Part shown: piece after piece, positions 13,776 to 21,688 of the stretch
Layout: each line of letters opens with the position of its first letter
How positions within the stretch are numbered: the first letter of the stretch is position 1
Virus record (IMG/VR): IMGVR_UViG_3300020174_000072
Coordinates: 1 to 24,354 of that record
Strand: one strand, 5' to 3'
Origin: a virus
DNA: 24,354 nucleotides
Notes under the pieces: model-generated
The model's input: the letters and a program-made list of their open reading frames with translations, nothing else
Told to the model about the DNA's origin: nothing
Database searches by the model: none
Program-made: the position numbers and the translations under genes

Positions 13776-13800
13776 CAGACTAGTTTACAGGACTAGTCTG
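13776..13800. other. Perfect hairpin between gp55 and gp47
   Basis: CAGACTAGT (13776-13784) pairs perfectly with ACTAGTCTG (13792-13800), nine base pairs with a seven-base loop. On the minus strand it is followed by ATTAGTTTTATT, too poor in T for a confident terminator. It may be a partial terminator, processing site or message stabiliser that adjusts gp46/47 against gp55. Confidence 0.5.
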
Positions 13801-13807
13801 CTGTTGT

Positions 13808-14710
13808 CTACTTTTTTGGCTTGATAGTTGTTACTTTGCCTGGACCTTGTGGATCTGAGTCAGTAACACCTTCGTTCTGTCTTGTCCAACTTGGATTAAG
13901 TCCATTCATTTCTAAGATATCATCTCTAATGCTTTGATTTTTCTTTTCAATGTTAAGCACACGAGTAAATGAATTGGTAATGGCCGCAGTGTAATAAGCA
14001 AATGGATTGTCTGATTTTGACTCATCAAACTGTAGACCAATTTGTGATAGTTGAAGTAGCGCCTGTCCACGCATTTCTTCGTTGTAGGTATAACCACGCC
14101 AGTTACTACGTGTAGCATAACGCTCACATAATTTGACGAACATATGGGCTAGTTTATTGGTCATTTGTCCGTGATCTTTTGAAAACTTACCGTTATCAAG
14201 GGTGCCCTTCCAATGGCTCTTAGCAACTAGGTATGGTTTACCCTCGTCGTCAACTTTAAAATGTTGGAACGGTGGAAAGTTAACCTTGGCATGCACTTTG
14301 TCATCAATTCCATAATCTTCTTGTTCTCGAGCTTCTTCAATATCATCAAACATTTCCTCAATCTTAGCACGTTTTTTTAACTGTGCTTTGGTAGGTTTTT
14401 TAGGAACCTTTGGAATGTGATCCCATGTCATTACACGGAATACCAAATCTGTGTCTGCTATTGTCTTTGGATCTAATTCCTCACCGTACTCTCTCTTGTA
14501 ATTGAGACACTTTAGATCTCTTGCTTCTTTAAGGCGAGTTTTGTTAATTTTCTTAATGTCATGTATGATGATATCAAAGTCAGAATCAGTATCAAAGTTC
14601 TTGTAAGCACAATAACTCTTCTTTGACTTGTGTATTTCCTTTAATATATCTCTATTATTAAGATAATTTACTCTACGTCCTGTCCTGGTAATTACTTTAT
14701 CTTCTGACAC
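13808..14710 (-). CDS. 55: Late transcription sigma factor gp55
   Basis: A 300-residue protein with the sigma-like region of T4 gp55, seen at about residues 215-265: EEMRGQALLQLSQIGLQFDE, KSDNPFAYYTAAITNSFTRV and NIEKKNQSIRDDIL. gp55 joins host RNA polymerase and recognises the TATAAATA late box, of which several copies lie in this window. T4 gp55 has 185 residues; the extra N-terminal part (TRTGRRVNYLNNRDILKEIH, later FRVMTWDHIPK) resembles that of marine T4-like phages and is probably real. The start is GTG at 14710 behind AAGGAGAA; the next in-frame ATG, near residue 94, would remove half of the conserved N-terminal part. A consensus sigma70 promoter lies 30 bases upstream, so it should be made early by host polymerase. 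Confidence 0.92.
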   Translation of the reverse strand: MSEDKVITRTGRRVNYLNNRDILKEIHKSKKSYCAYKNFDTDSDFDIIIHDIKKINKTRLKEARDLKCLNYKREYGEELDPKTIADTDLVFRVMTWDHIPKVPKKPTKAQLKKRAKIEEMFDDIEEAREQEDYGIDDKVHAKVNFPPFQHFKVDDEGKPYLVAKSHWKGTLDNGKFSKDHGQMTNKLAHMFVKLCERYATRSNWRGYTYNEEMRGQALLQLSQIGLQFDESKSDNPFAYYTAAITNSFTRVLNIEKKNQSIRDDILEMNGLNPSWTRQNEGVTDSDPQGPGKVTTIKPKK

Positions 14711-14739
14711 TTTAGGGTTCTCCTTGTTTGATACTAATA

Positions 14740-14767
14740 ATTATACAGCCGATTAGCCACCTGTCAA
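14740..14767 (-). promoter_or_regulatory. Consensus sigma70 promoter for the gp55-47-46 operon
   Basis: On the minus strand TTGACA (14767-14762), a 16-base spacer and TATAAT (14745-14740), both hexamers perfect. The expected start is near 14733, giving a leader of about 22 bases that contains the AAGGAG ribosome site of gp55. Confidence 0.88.
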
Positions 14768-14773
14768 CCTTTT

Positions 14774-14802
14774 TTGGTTTAGCAATTATATACTACTATA
14801 AT
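14774..14802 (+). promoter_or_regulatory. Possible weak sigma70 promoter for the baseplate run
   Basis: TTGGTT, a 17-base spacer and a perfect TATAAT (14797-14802) on the plus strand. The -35 is poor. It overlaps the divergent control region and lies just before the late box at 14810, so it may be only AT-rich background. Confidence 0.3.
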
Positions 14803-14809
14803 AGGTTGA

Positions 14810-14817
14810 AATAAATA
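14810..14817 (+). promoter_or_regulatory. Late promoter box AATAAATA before gp48
   Basis: AATAAATA on the plus strand, one base from the T4 late box, ends 18 bases before the gp48 ATG. A good GGAGAA ribosome site lies between. It should start the long baseplate message. Confidence 0.55.
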
Positions 14818-14835
14818 GTATAAACGGAGAACAAT

Positions 14836-15897
14836 ATGGCAACACGAGAAGAAGCGATAGAGAGACTGATTGCTCAGGGACTGTCTAGATCACAGGCTGA
14901 ACAAATTGTGGCCAACGATGACGGCCTTGAAACTAATGTCACGCCTATCCTCGGTGGTTTAGCACTTGGTGGTGCCACACAGCGTAACCCCACTCCTAAC
15001 TTAGAGGGATATAACACTGTTGAGGAAGAAGTGATAACACCCGTAGAGCCTAACAGCAATCAGGGAGAGCCTGGCGGGTTTGATCCTGAACTATTTAAGC
15101 AACAGGCCAACATCAGAGATATCGAACACACCACTGATGATTGGAGATTCCGCATGCGATTGGCTCCTAGAAGCCAGGACTTATACAAGTCTGGTGATCC
15201 AGGCATACTACGACCATTGGTAGAGACAGACGGTGTAATATTTCCATATACACCTCAGATACAGATCAACTATCAGGCAAATTATTCAGAATCACAGCCC
15301 ACACACAGTAATTACAAACAATTATTTTATCAAAACAGTGCTGTTACAGACATTAACTTAACAGCCACATTTACAGCACAGAGCACTAGAGAAGCAGACT
15401 ACTTATTGGCCGCAATACACTTCTTTAAGTCCTGTACCAAAATGTTTTATGGACAGGATCAGAATAAGGGAGCACCGCCACCGTTGGTGTATTTAGATGG
15501 GTTTGGTGAACATCAATTCAACGAAATGCCTTGTGTTATAAATCAATTTAATTATATGTTGCCAGGAGATGTTGATTATGTGAGAACCAGTGGTGACTCA
15601 GGTGCCGCATCTATAGATTTATCTGAAAAGAGAGCATCAACAACATCATATAAATCTCCACTCTCAAGATTATTTGATCTCTTTAGCCAAGGAATAGGCA
15701 AAGGAGGAGGTCCTCGCAACTCACAACGTGTCAACCCCATTGGCAGTTTAAGCCAAGGTAAGCAGGATTATGTGCCTACTAAGATAGAATTCACGTTGAT
15801 ATTGTTACCAATAGTAACACGTAAGAGACAGGCCACTGAATTCAGTCTAGAGAAATACGCATCCGGCGAATTGTTAAGCAAAAGAGGTATGTGGTAA
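14836..15897 (+). CDS. 48: Baseplate tail tube cap protein gp48
   Basis: A 353-residue protein (T4 gp48: 364) of the tube cap family that sits on the hub and starts tube polymerisation. The conserved body runs from about residue 100: DWRFRMRLAP, FPYTPQIQINYQANYS, ADYLLAAIHFFKSCTKMFYG and FNEMPCVINQFNYMLPGDVD. The first 30 residues (EEAIERLIAQGLSRSQAEQI) look like a small helical UBA-like unit, which I do not know from T4 gp48. Residues 36-50 (VTPILGGLALGGATQ) recur almost exactly near the C-terminus of the 922-residue baseplate protein downstream. Start: ATG 14836 behind GGAGAA. Its stop overlaps the gp53 start (TAATG). Confidence 0.88.
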   Translation: MATREEAIERLIAQGLSRSQAEQIVANDDGLETNVTPILGGLALGGATQRNPTPNLEGYNTVEEEVITPVEPNSNQGEPGGFDPELFKQQANIRDIEHTTDDWRFRMRLAPRSQDLYKSGDPGILRPLVETDGVIFPYTPQIQINYQANYSESQPTHSNYKQLFYQNSAVTDINLTATFTAQSTREADYLLAAIHFFKSCTKMFYGQDQNKGAPPPLVYLDGFGEHQFNEMPCVINQFNYMLPGDVDYVRTSGDSGAASIDLSEKRASTTSYKSPLSRLFDLFSQGIGKGGGPRNSQRVNPIGSLSQGKQDYVPTKIEFTLILLPIVTRKRQATEFSLEKYASGELLSKRGMW

Positions 15898-16205
15898 TGG
15901 CAACAGAAACGCAATATACATCACGCTCTCCCTATTTTACTACCGCTAAGGTAGATGGATATTTGGAAATCAGAAATGATCGCAAGATACCCAAGTATGC
16001 CAGCGATCGAAAATTTAGGATAACAGCAAAATATCAATATCGTCCAGACATGCTGGCGAATGATCTGTATGACGACCCACAGTTATGGTGGGTGTTCGCA
16101 CAGCGTAACCCAAACACGATACAAGATCCTATATATGATTTCGTAGTAGGCAAGACGATATACCTACCTACATTAGACACGCTAAAGAAAGCACTGGGCT
16201 TTTAA
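15897..16205 (+). CDS. 53: Baseplate wedge protein gp53
   Basis: A 102-residue wedge protein. It has the core of gp53: SPYFTTAKVDGYLEI, YQYRPDMLANDLYDDPQLWW, FAQRNPNTIQDPIYDF and the LysM-like end VVGKTIYLPTLDTL. T4 gp53 has 196 residues, so this is a short form limited to the conserved part. In T4 it joins wedges around the hub. I chose ATG 15897, which overlaps the gp48 stop by one base and has GAGGT eight bases upstream, rather than GTG 15891 inside gp48. The next gene starts three bases after its stop. Confidence 0.88.
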   Translation: MATETQYTSRSPYFTTAKVDGYLEIRNDRKIPKYASDRKFRITAKYQYRPDMLANDLYDDPQLWWVFAQRNPNTIQDPIYDFVVGKTIYLPTLDTLKKALGF

Positions 16206-16208
16206 TAA

Positions 16209-18977
16209 ATGGCTACTAGTCAAGAAATCAATGCCATCAAGACACTGGCGCAGATCAATGTTGATCGATCTAAGGAGTTAGTCACACAGAGTGATGATCT
16301 CACAGAACCTTATTTCATAGGACTTAACAAGAATAAAAGTCCCAAGTCAGATCAAGTGGTGTTTGCCAAACAACAATCAGCAGTAGAACTTCAGATACAG
16401 TCTAACGAACAGAGTATATTAGACATTCAGCAAGTTGTTACCGACGGCAGTGCTAACTATCAAGTGCTAAACCTTAGACAACAGAACAGAGATCTAGCAG
16501 AAGCCAAAGACAAGATTGAGGATGCTAGATCATTGGCTGGCGACGACACTATAACAAGTCAATTTAGTGTTGGTGAGGTCATTGATGAGGAAAAAGAAGC
16601 CCGCAAAGAAAACGCAACAGTACAGACACCTCCTATAGAGAATGTACCTACAGCAAATACTCCTGTTACCAGCAACGCAAATGAGACTATTGCTGATAAC
16701 GATGGCAACGATATTAATTTCCAAACATCAGATGATCAGGGAGCGATCAGCAACGATAATGCTTCAGGGTCTACAGGACAAGGAACCAGTACTGGTGATC
16801 GAACATCAGATGATGTTGATATGGGACAAACAGTGTCAACAGCGGAAAAAGGCATAACAATACCAGACAATTATACTAAACCATTTGATGCTCAGCCTAA
16901 CGTACTAAGAGAATTAGGGCATTATACCTATCAGATATCAATATATCTACAGAGCAAAGATGAATATGTACAGTTAGTCTCATCAAAAGAAAAAATACCA
17001 ACAGGGGATCTCATAATACAAAGTGGCGGAATATCCTTAGACGAAAGAGTTGAAGAGTTTAAAGATTATGATTACTACATTGATGACCTAGAGATAGAGT
17101 CTCTAATGCCACAAGAAGTGGGCGGAGCAACTAATGCGACTAGCCTATCATTTAAAATAACAGAGCCATATGGTTTTACTTTCCTCTCAGCACTAAAGAA
17201 GGCCGCACTGCGTAAGATGGACGGCGAAAGCAGTGATTTCCTTAAACAACACTATCTTATGGTAATTAGATTCTTTGGAGAGGATGACGACGTTCAACAG
17301 GCAGGGGGAACAACAGCAGGAGGTTCAGCTACTCCAGCTACATTAGTAGAAAAATTTATTCCTTTTAGAATAAACAAGATAACCTCAAAGGCTACAACTG
17401 GTGCTGTTGAATATAACGTAGAAGGACTATCAGCCAATCATAATGAGGGCTTTGGCCAGAAGAGAGCCGCGATACCCTTCCAGGTTGAGATCAAAGGCCA
17501 AACACTAAATGATCTGTTTAATGGCACAGACGATACTAGAGAGATAACAACTGTGAATGCCGCAACAGGTGGCAGAGAGAACCAACCGGCGGTGTTGACA
17601 CAACCAGCAGGGGTTAATACAACCAGCAAGACTTCCATCAGTACAGGATTAGTTACAGCAATGAATAACAGAATGAAAAAACTTGCTGATGAAGGCAAGA
17701 TAGGAATTGCTGACAAATATAAAGTAACATTTGATATTCCCTCAGGTATGGCATCAGCAAGGATTAAACCACCAGGCACGGTTAAAAAAGAAAAAACAGC
17801 GATGTCAGATCCAGGACTTGGAGCCAGCGTATATCTATCATCCCGAGGTCAGGTAGACGGTGAAACATTTTTGATTAGCGCCAATGCTGGTCAACAGTTT
17901 CAGCAGTTCATTGATACCGTAACCAGGACTAGCACTTATATTACAGATCAACAGACATTTCATCTTGATCCAAATACTGGAGACCCTAAACAAAATGAAA
18001 AGAGTAATGAGGTCATGGCATGGTTCCGTATTGGAGTCAACACTAAACCTATAGGGTGGGACGAGATAAGAAACGATTGGGCATACGAAATTGAATATGT
18101 TGTAGTACCATCTCAGGTCAGTGATCTTAAGAGTGAATTCTTCCCCAAATCTAAGTTTTACGGAGTACACAAGAAATATAATTATTGGTTTACAGGAGAA
18201 AACACAGAAGTATTGAGTTATGAGGTTGACTACAATGCTCTATATTACATAGGTATAGGACAGGAAGTTCCTAAGTTGCCCACAGACAGTGCTAACAAGG
18301 ATGATCAACATGCTAAGGTTGTAGAACCACCCACAGCAAGTTCAGGAGGTGTTGATGCTAAATCATCAGAACCTGCGGCCAGAGGTGCTAGTGTACTGTA
18401 TTCACCTACAGACTATGCTCAACTGCGTATGGAAATATATGGTGACCCAGCCTACATCGTACAGAATGATGTGTTCTATGGATTGGGAGAATATAACGAC
18501 AGATTTCTACCTGACGGAACTATCAACATGGATGGCTTTGAGACATTGGTAGAAATTAATTGGAACACCATTGAAGACTACAATGATGAGACTGGTACAG
18601 TTGAAATCAAAGCAATAGAGAAGAAATCTACCAAACAGAGAGACATCACAGGCACCGACGGTATGATATACTGTCTTACAAAAGTAACAAATAAATTTAA
18701 TAATGGCCAATTCACTCAAGAGGTAAACGGAATTATGCGTGAGTTCCAAGAATCAGGTGTGGCTAATAGTACCAAAGAAACCAATGGGGATAATGTAGGT
18801 AGAGATGAAACATTATCAATAAGATCTCCGGTAGTCAATGTAGTAGGACGTTCTTCATCAGCTTCTACTCCTAGACTAGGAACAACTAGTTCTGGACCAA
18901 CAAGGGTAACTCCGGTTCTAGGTGGATTGACCTTATCAGGTGCGACTTTCCAAGCACCAGATGATGATGCGAGTTAA
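16209..18977 (+). CDS. Large baseplate structural protein, possibly hub (gp27-like role)
   Basis: A 922-residue virion protein not clearly related to any T4 protein by eye. Residues 1-130 are helical and charged; 130-225 are low in complexity (Asn, Asp, Ser, Thr, Gly). A folded part begins near 228 with NVLRELGHYTYQISIYLQ, continues through the ITEPYGFTFLSALKKAAL and VEKFIPFRINKI regions, then MAWFRIGVNTKPIG, EYVVVPSQVSDL and KYNYWFTGENTEVLSYEVDY. Near 810, the stretch MEIYGDPAYIVQNDV with FETLVEINWN recalls the beta domains of tail hub proteins. Near the C-terminus VTPVLGGLTLSGATF repeats a motif of gp48. Position between gp53 and the gp5 spike gene suggests the hub that carries the spike, as gp27 does in T4; this is inference. 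Confidence 0.75.
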   Translation: MATSQEINAIKTLAQINVDRSKELVTQSDDLTEPYFIGLNKNKSPKSDQVVFAKQQSAVELQIQSNEQSILDIQQVVTDGSANYQVLNLRQQNRDLAEAKDKIEDARSLAGDDTITSQFSVGEVIDEEKEARKENATVQTPPIENVPTANTPVTSNANETIADNDGNDINFQTSDDQGAISNDNASGSTGQGTSTGDRTSDDVDMGQTVSTAEKGITIPDNYTKPFDAQPNVLRELGHYTYQISIYLQSKDEYVQLVSSKEKIPTGDLIIQSGGISLDERVEEFKDYDYYIDDLEIESLMPQEVGGATNATSLSFKITEPYGFTFLSALKKAALRKMDGESSDFLKQHYLMVIRFFGEDDDVQQAGGTTAGGSATPATLVEKFIPFRINKITSKATTGAVEYNVEGLSANHNEGFGQKRAAIPFQVEIKGQTLNDLFNGTDDTREITTVNAATGGRENQPAVLTQPAGVNTTSKTSISTGLVTAMNNRMKKLADEGKIGIADKYKVTFDIPSGMASARIKPPGTVKKEKTAMSDPGLGASVYLSSRGQVDGETFLISANAGQQFQQFIDTVTRTSTYITDQQTFHLDPNTGDPKQNEKSNEVMAWFRIGVNTKPIGWDEIRNDWAYEIEYVVVPSQVSDLKSEFFPKSKFYGVHKKYNYWFTGENTEVLSYEVDYNALYYIGIGQEVPKLPTDSANKDDQHAKVVEPPTASSGGVDAKSSEPAARGASVLYSPTDYAQLRMEIYGDPAYIVQNDVFYGLGEYNDRFLPDGTINMDGFETLVEINWNTIEDYNDETGTVEIKAIEKKSTKQRDITGTDGMIYCLTKVTNKFNNGQFTQEVNGIMREFQESGVANSTKETNGDNVGRDETLSIRSPVVNVVGRSSSASTPRLGTTSSGPTRVTPVLGGLTLSGATFQAPDDDAS

Positions 18978-18985
18978 ATAGAAAC

Positions 18986-21229
18986 ATGGCAGAAAATATA
19001 CAAAGAAATATAGGGCGAGGAAAGGCCTACAAATACGATAAAGAGGGAGTACCCTCGGAGTTTGGGCCGTTTATAGGAACGGTCAAGAACAACGTAGATC
19101 CTACAAGGAAAGGCAGGCTTCAAGTCTATATAGAACAATTTGGTGGCGAAAATCCAAATGACGAAAGCAACTGGAGAACCGTCAACTACGCATCTCCCTT
19201 CTATGGTGACATAGGCAGGATGGATGAAAGTATGCGTAACAGTGTAGATGGCACGGGCGAGTTCGTTGGCAACAAGCACACCTATGGCATGTGGTTCACA
19301 CCACCAGACATAGGCACAAGAGTTATTTGTATATTCATAGGTGGCAGTCCGGACGAAGGTTACTACATAGCCTGTGTTCCAACCAGAGGATTGGGTCACA
19401 TGTTACCAGCGATTGGAGCATCGACCAAGTATGTACAAAATTCATCAACTTCAAAATACCTAGCAGGCGCTAGTCAAGTACCAGTAACAGAGATCAATGA
19501 CATGAATAACTCGGTCATTGAGAATCCAAGATATTATGATCAAGCTAAACCAGTACATGAAGTGTTGGCGTATGAATTGTTTCAACAGGGGCTGATAACT
19601 GACACAACTCGTGGACCCATAACGAGTTCCAGCCATAGAGAATCGCCTAGCAAGGTGTTTGGTCTCAGTACTCCGGGCCTTCCTATATATGAGGGAGGGA
19701 TGTCTGAAACCACTATTAAGACACAGTTAGAAAAGGGAGAGATCACTTCTGATCAGATCAAGGTAGTTGGCCGACGTGGTGGGCACAGCGTTGTCTTAGA
19801 CGATGGTGACATATCAGGTAAAGACCAAGTTATTAGAATTAGAACTGCCAAAGGTCACCAAATCACAATGAGTGATGACGGTGATTCATTCTATATCATA
19901 CATGCTAACGGACAGACATGGCTCGAGCTCGGCAAGGAAGGTACTGTAGATGTATTTTCCACAAACTCTGTCAATGTGAGGACACAAGGCAGTATCAACC
20001 TACATGCTGACAAGGAAATTAATATGTCAGCAGGCACCAAGATCAATATGTATGGTAAGCAAGAAATAAATTTAGAATCGTTGACATTAAATCAACGAGG
20101 AGACACAGATATCAAGTTATACAGCAAGTCTAGGATATCAGCTAGGTCTGATGGTGTCATCGCACTTCAGGCAGACAAGACAACCAGTATTAAGGCAGGT
20201 GATTCTGTTCCAATTGAAGCAGGATGTATAAATCTTAACGGAGGCGGTGGTTTACCAGCAACACCAGTTAAAACCATACGTAAAAATAAACTACCTGACA
20301 CTAAATTTAATGATCAAACAGGTTGGCAAGTTGAAACCGGCACGTTAGAAACCATTACAAGCAGAGCACCAACACACGAACCTTATCCATATCACGGACT
20401 AGGAATAGAAAATTCAGCAGATCTAGGAGCAGAAACAGTTTCGTCAGCACCCGCTAAAACACAGGCTAAAATTGAGCAGGCACTGGCCAAGACACCTGAC
20501 GGAATAGGACTGGACCAATATACAGCACAGGCCAAAGCAACTAAAGGCATAGGTACTTTAAATGTTGACCAGACCACAGGAATAATGGCACAGTTAGGCA
20601 AAGAGACCAATCAACGCTTTGACGAATTTTCTATAGAAAACGGTCTAGGTAAGTTTGGACTCAGTCCAACGCAGTTAGAAGAAACAGGTTATCTCAAACC
20701 AGGAACAACAGCAAACTTCTTATCAGACCCATCAAGAACATCAACTGACGCATTTGGTCGGACTAAAACTGACTTTGAAAAAGTGCTGTCAAACACCAAT
20801 GTCTGGACCAACAAAGGAGGAGCAGAAAATCTCACAACATTCCTCAATTCACAGAGTACACAGGATAGAGTAATACAAGATGTGTATTCAAATGACCTTA
20901 GCAAATTAAAAGCTAATGGAGTCCTTAAAGGAACTGAATCGCCAGAGGATATTGCCGGTATTCTTAATGCTAGTGCCAGGTACGGTAATGACAAGGTGAT
21001 AGCGTGGACTAACAACAGTCAGGATATCTCCCAATCATTGTCAAACGACATGAGCCAAACTTTGAGAAATGCTCAATACTCAACAAAATTCGTTGACACT
21101 AAGATAACACCTGATCTCAGTGGCTTTAGTTCACCCGGCGGGTATGCTAATACGACACAGAGAAGCGGTATTGACAGTGCCGCCGAGGCATTTAGCAGTA
21201 GCGGCAAGGTTCCGTACCCTAAATTTTAA
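18986..21229 (+). CDS. 5: Tail spike / baseplate hub protein gp5 with C-terminal domain
   Basis: A 747-residue spike protein. Residues about 20-140 form the OB-fold of gp5 (FGPFIGTVKNNVDPTRKGRL, MWFTPPDIGTRVICIFIGG). Residues about 260-420 are the triple beta-helix spike, with runs such as GSINLHADKEINMSAGTKIN and SRISARSDGVIALQAD. In T4 the lysozyme lies between these two domains; here the space of about 120 residues has no lysozyme motif. Instead the C-terminus, about 520-730, has FSIENGLGKFGLSPTQLEET, GYLKPGT and NVWTNKGGAENLTTFL, a pattern I associate with phage muralytic or transglycosylase-like tail domains. The catalytic residue is not certain; a Glu in KETNQRF or SIENG is possible. 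It follows the 922-residue gene by eight bases, without an evident ribosome site. Confidence 0.88.
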   Translation: MAENIQRNIGRGKAYKYDKEGVPSEFGPFIGTVKNNVDPTRKGRLQVYIEQFGGENPNDESNWRTVNYASPFYGDIGRMDESMRNSVDGTGEFVGNKHTYGMWFTPPDIGTRVICIFIGGSPDEGYYIACVPTRGLGHMLPAIGASTKYVQNSSTSKYLAGASQVPVTEINDMNNSVIENPRYYDQAKPVHEVLAYELFQQGLITDTTRGPITSSSHRESPSKVFGLSTPGLPIYEGGMSETTIKTQLEKGEITSDQIKVVGRRGGHSVVLDDGDISGKDQVIRIRTAKGHQITMSDDGDSFYIIHANGQTWLELGKEGTVDVFSTNSVNVRTQGSINLHADKEINMSAGTKINMYGKQEINLESLTLNQRGDTDIKLYSKSRISARSDGVIALQADKTTSIKAGDSVPIEAGCINLNGGGGLPATPVKTIRKNKLPDTKFNDQTGWQVETGTLETITSRAPTHEPYPYHGLGIENSADLGAETVSSAPAKTQAKIEQALAKTPDGIGLDQYTAQAKATKGIGTLNVDQTTGIMAQLGKETNQRFDEFSIENGLGKFGLSPTQLEETGYLKPGTTANFLSDPSRTSTDAFGRTKTDFEKVLSNTNVWTNKGGAENLTTFLNSQSTQDRVIQDVYSNDLSKLKANGVLKGTESPEDIAGILNASARYGNDKVIAWTNNSQDISQSLSNDMSQTLRNAQYSTKFVDTKITPDLSGFSSPGGYANTTQRSGIDSAAEAFSSSGKVPYPKF

Positions 21230-21231
21230 TA

Positions 21232-21239
21232 GATAAATA
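21232..21239 (+). promoter_or_regulatory. Late promoter box GATAAATA right before gp25
   Basis: GATAAATA on the plus strand ends five bases before the gp25 ATG. The whole string GATAAATATTAGCATG closely matches TATAAATACTAACATG before the 73-residue gene at 3495-3480. No ribosome site fits between box and ATG. Confidence 0.45.
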
Positions 21240-21244
21240 TTAGC

Positions 21245-21619
21245 ATGGCTACTTATATTGGATTCAATACTATAGGAAAGAAGAGAAAGTTTACTCTCAC
21301 GGATTATGATCTCGTGGTGCGTGACGTTCTCAATAGTCTATTGATTAGGAAAGGCGAGAAGTTAGGACGTCCAGATTACGGAACAGATTTATGGGGTCTA
21401 ATATTTGAGCCATTAACTGACCAAGTACTTAAACAGTTACAACAGGAACTAAGAGAGACCATCCAACAAGACCCTCGTGTTAGATTTGAAGACGCACAGG
21501 CGTATACTCAGCCTAATGGCATTCTAGTGGAACTATTCATAACAGTTCTTCCAACATCAGAACAACAACGACTAAGTTTGTTTTTTAACAAAGACGAACA
21601 GACACTACAACTAATATAA
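21245..21619 (+). CDS. 25: Baseplate wedge protein gp25
   Basis: A 124-residue wedge protein (T4 gp25: 132) of the family also found in type VI secretion systems. The signature IRKGEKLGRPDYGTDLWGLI at residues 35-54 and FEPLTDQV after it are diagnostic, and the C-terminus ends as a beta-rich ELFITVLPTSEQQRLSLFF. In T4 it joins the sheath start to the wedge by forming the same fold as a sheath handshake domain. It stands between gp5 and gp6, with 15 bases from gp5 and 69 bases to gp6. No ribosome site is evident; see the late box at 21232. Confidence 0.95.
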   Translation: MATYIGFNTIGKKRKFTLTDYDLVVRDVLNSLLIRKGEKLGRPDYGTDLWGLIFEPLTDQVLKQLQQELRETIQQDPRVRFEDAQAYTQPNGILVELFITVLPTSEQQRLSLFFNKDEQTLQLI

Positions 21620-21660
21620 TATCTCCGTATTAAATTATAAAGTACGCAGTTATCTAAGGT

Positions 21661-21668
21661 GATAAATA
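21661..21668 (+). promoter_or_regulatory. T4-type late promoter box GATAAATA before gp6
   Basis: GATAAATACT on the plus strand, identical in ten bases to the box before gp20, ends 20 bases before the gp6 ATG. AGAGAGA lies between as a purine-rich ribosome site. Confidence 0.65.
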
Positions 21669-21688
21669 CTGGATAACAGAGAGACACT

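Noticed and set aside
14768-14781. AACC-T6-GGTT as a terminator
   Set aside because: Only four base pairs and the T run is in the loop, not after the stem.
18970-18985. GTTAAATAG before gp5 as a late box
   Set aside because: Two mismatches to the late box and located in the last codons of the preceding gene; too weak to claim.
18974-19399. 141-residue minus-strand frame overlapping the start of gp5
   Set aside because: gp5 is well supported here; the frame has no recognisable domain and is probably a shadow.
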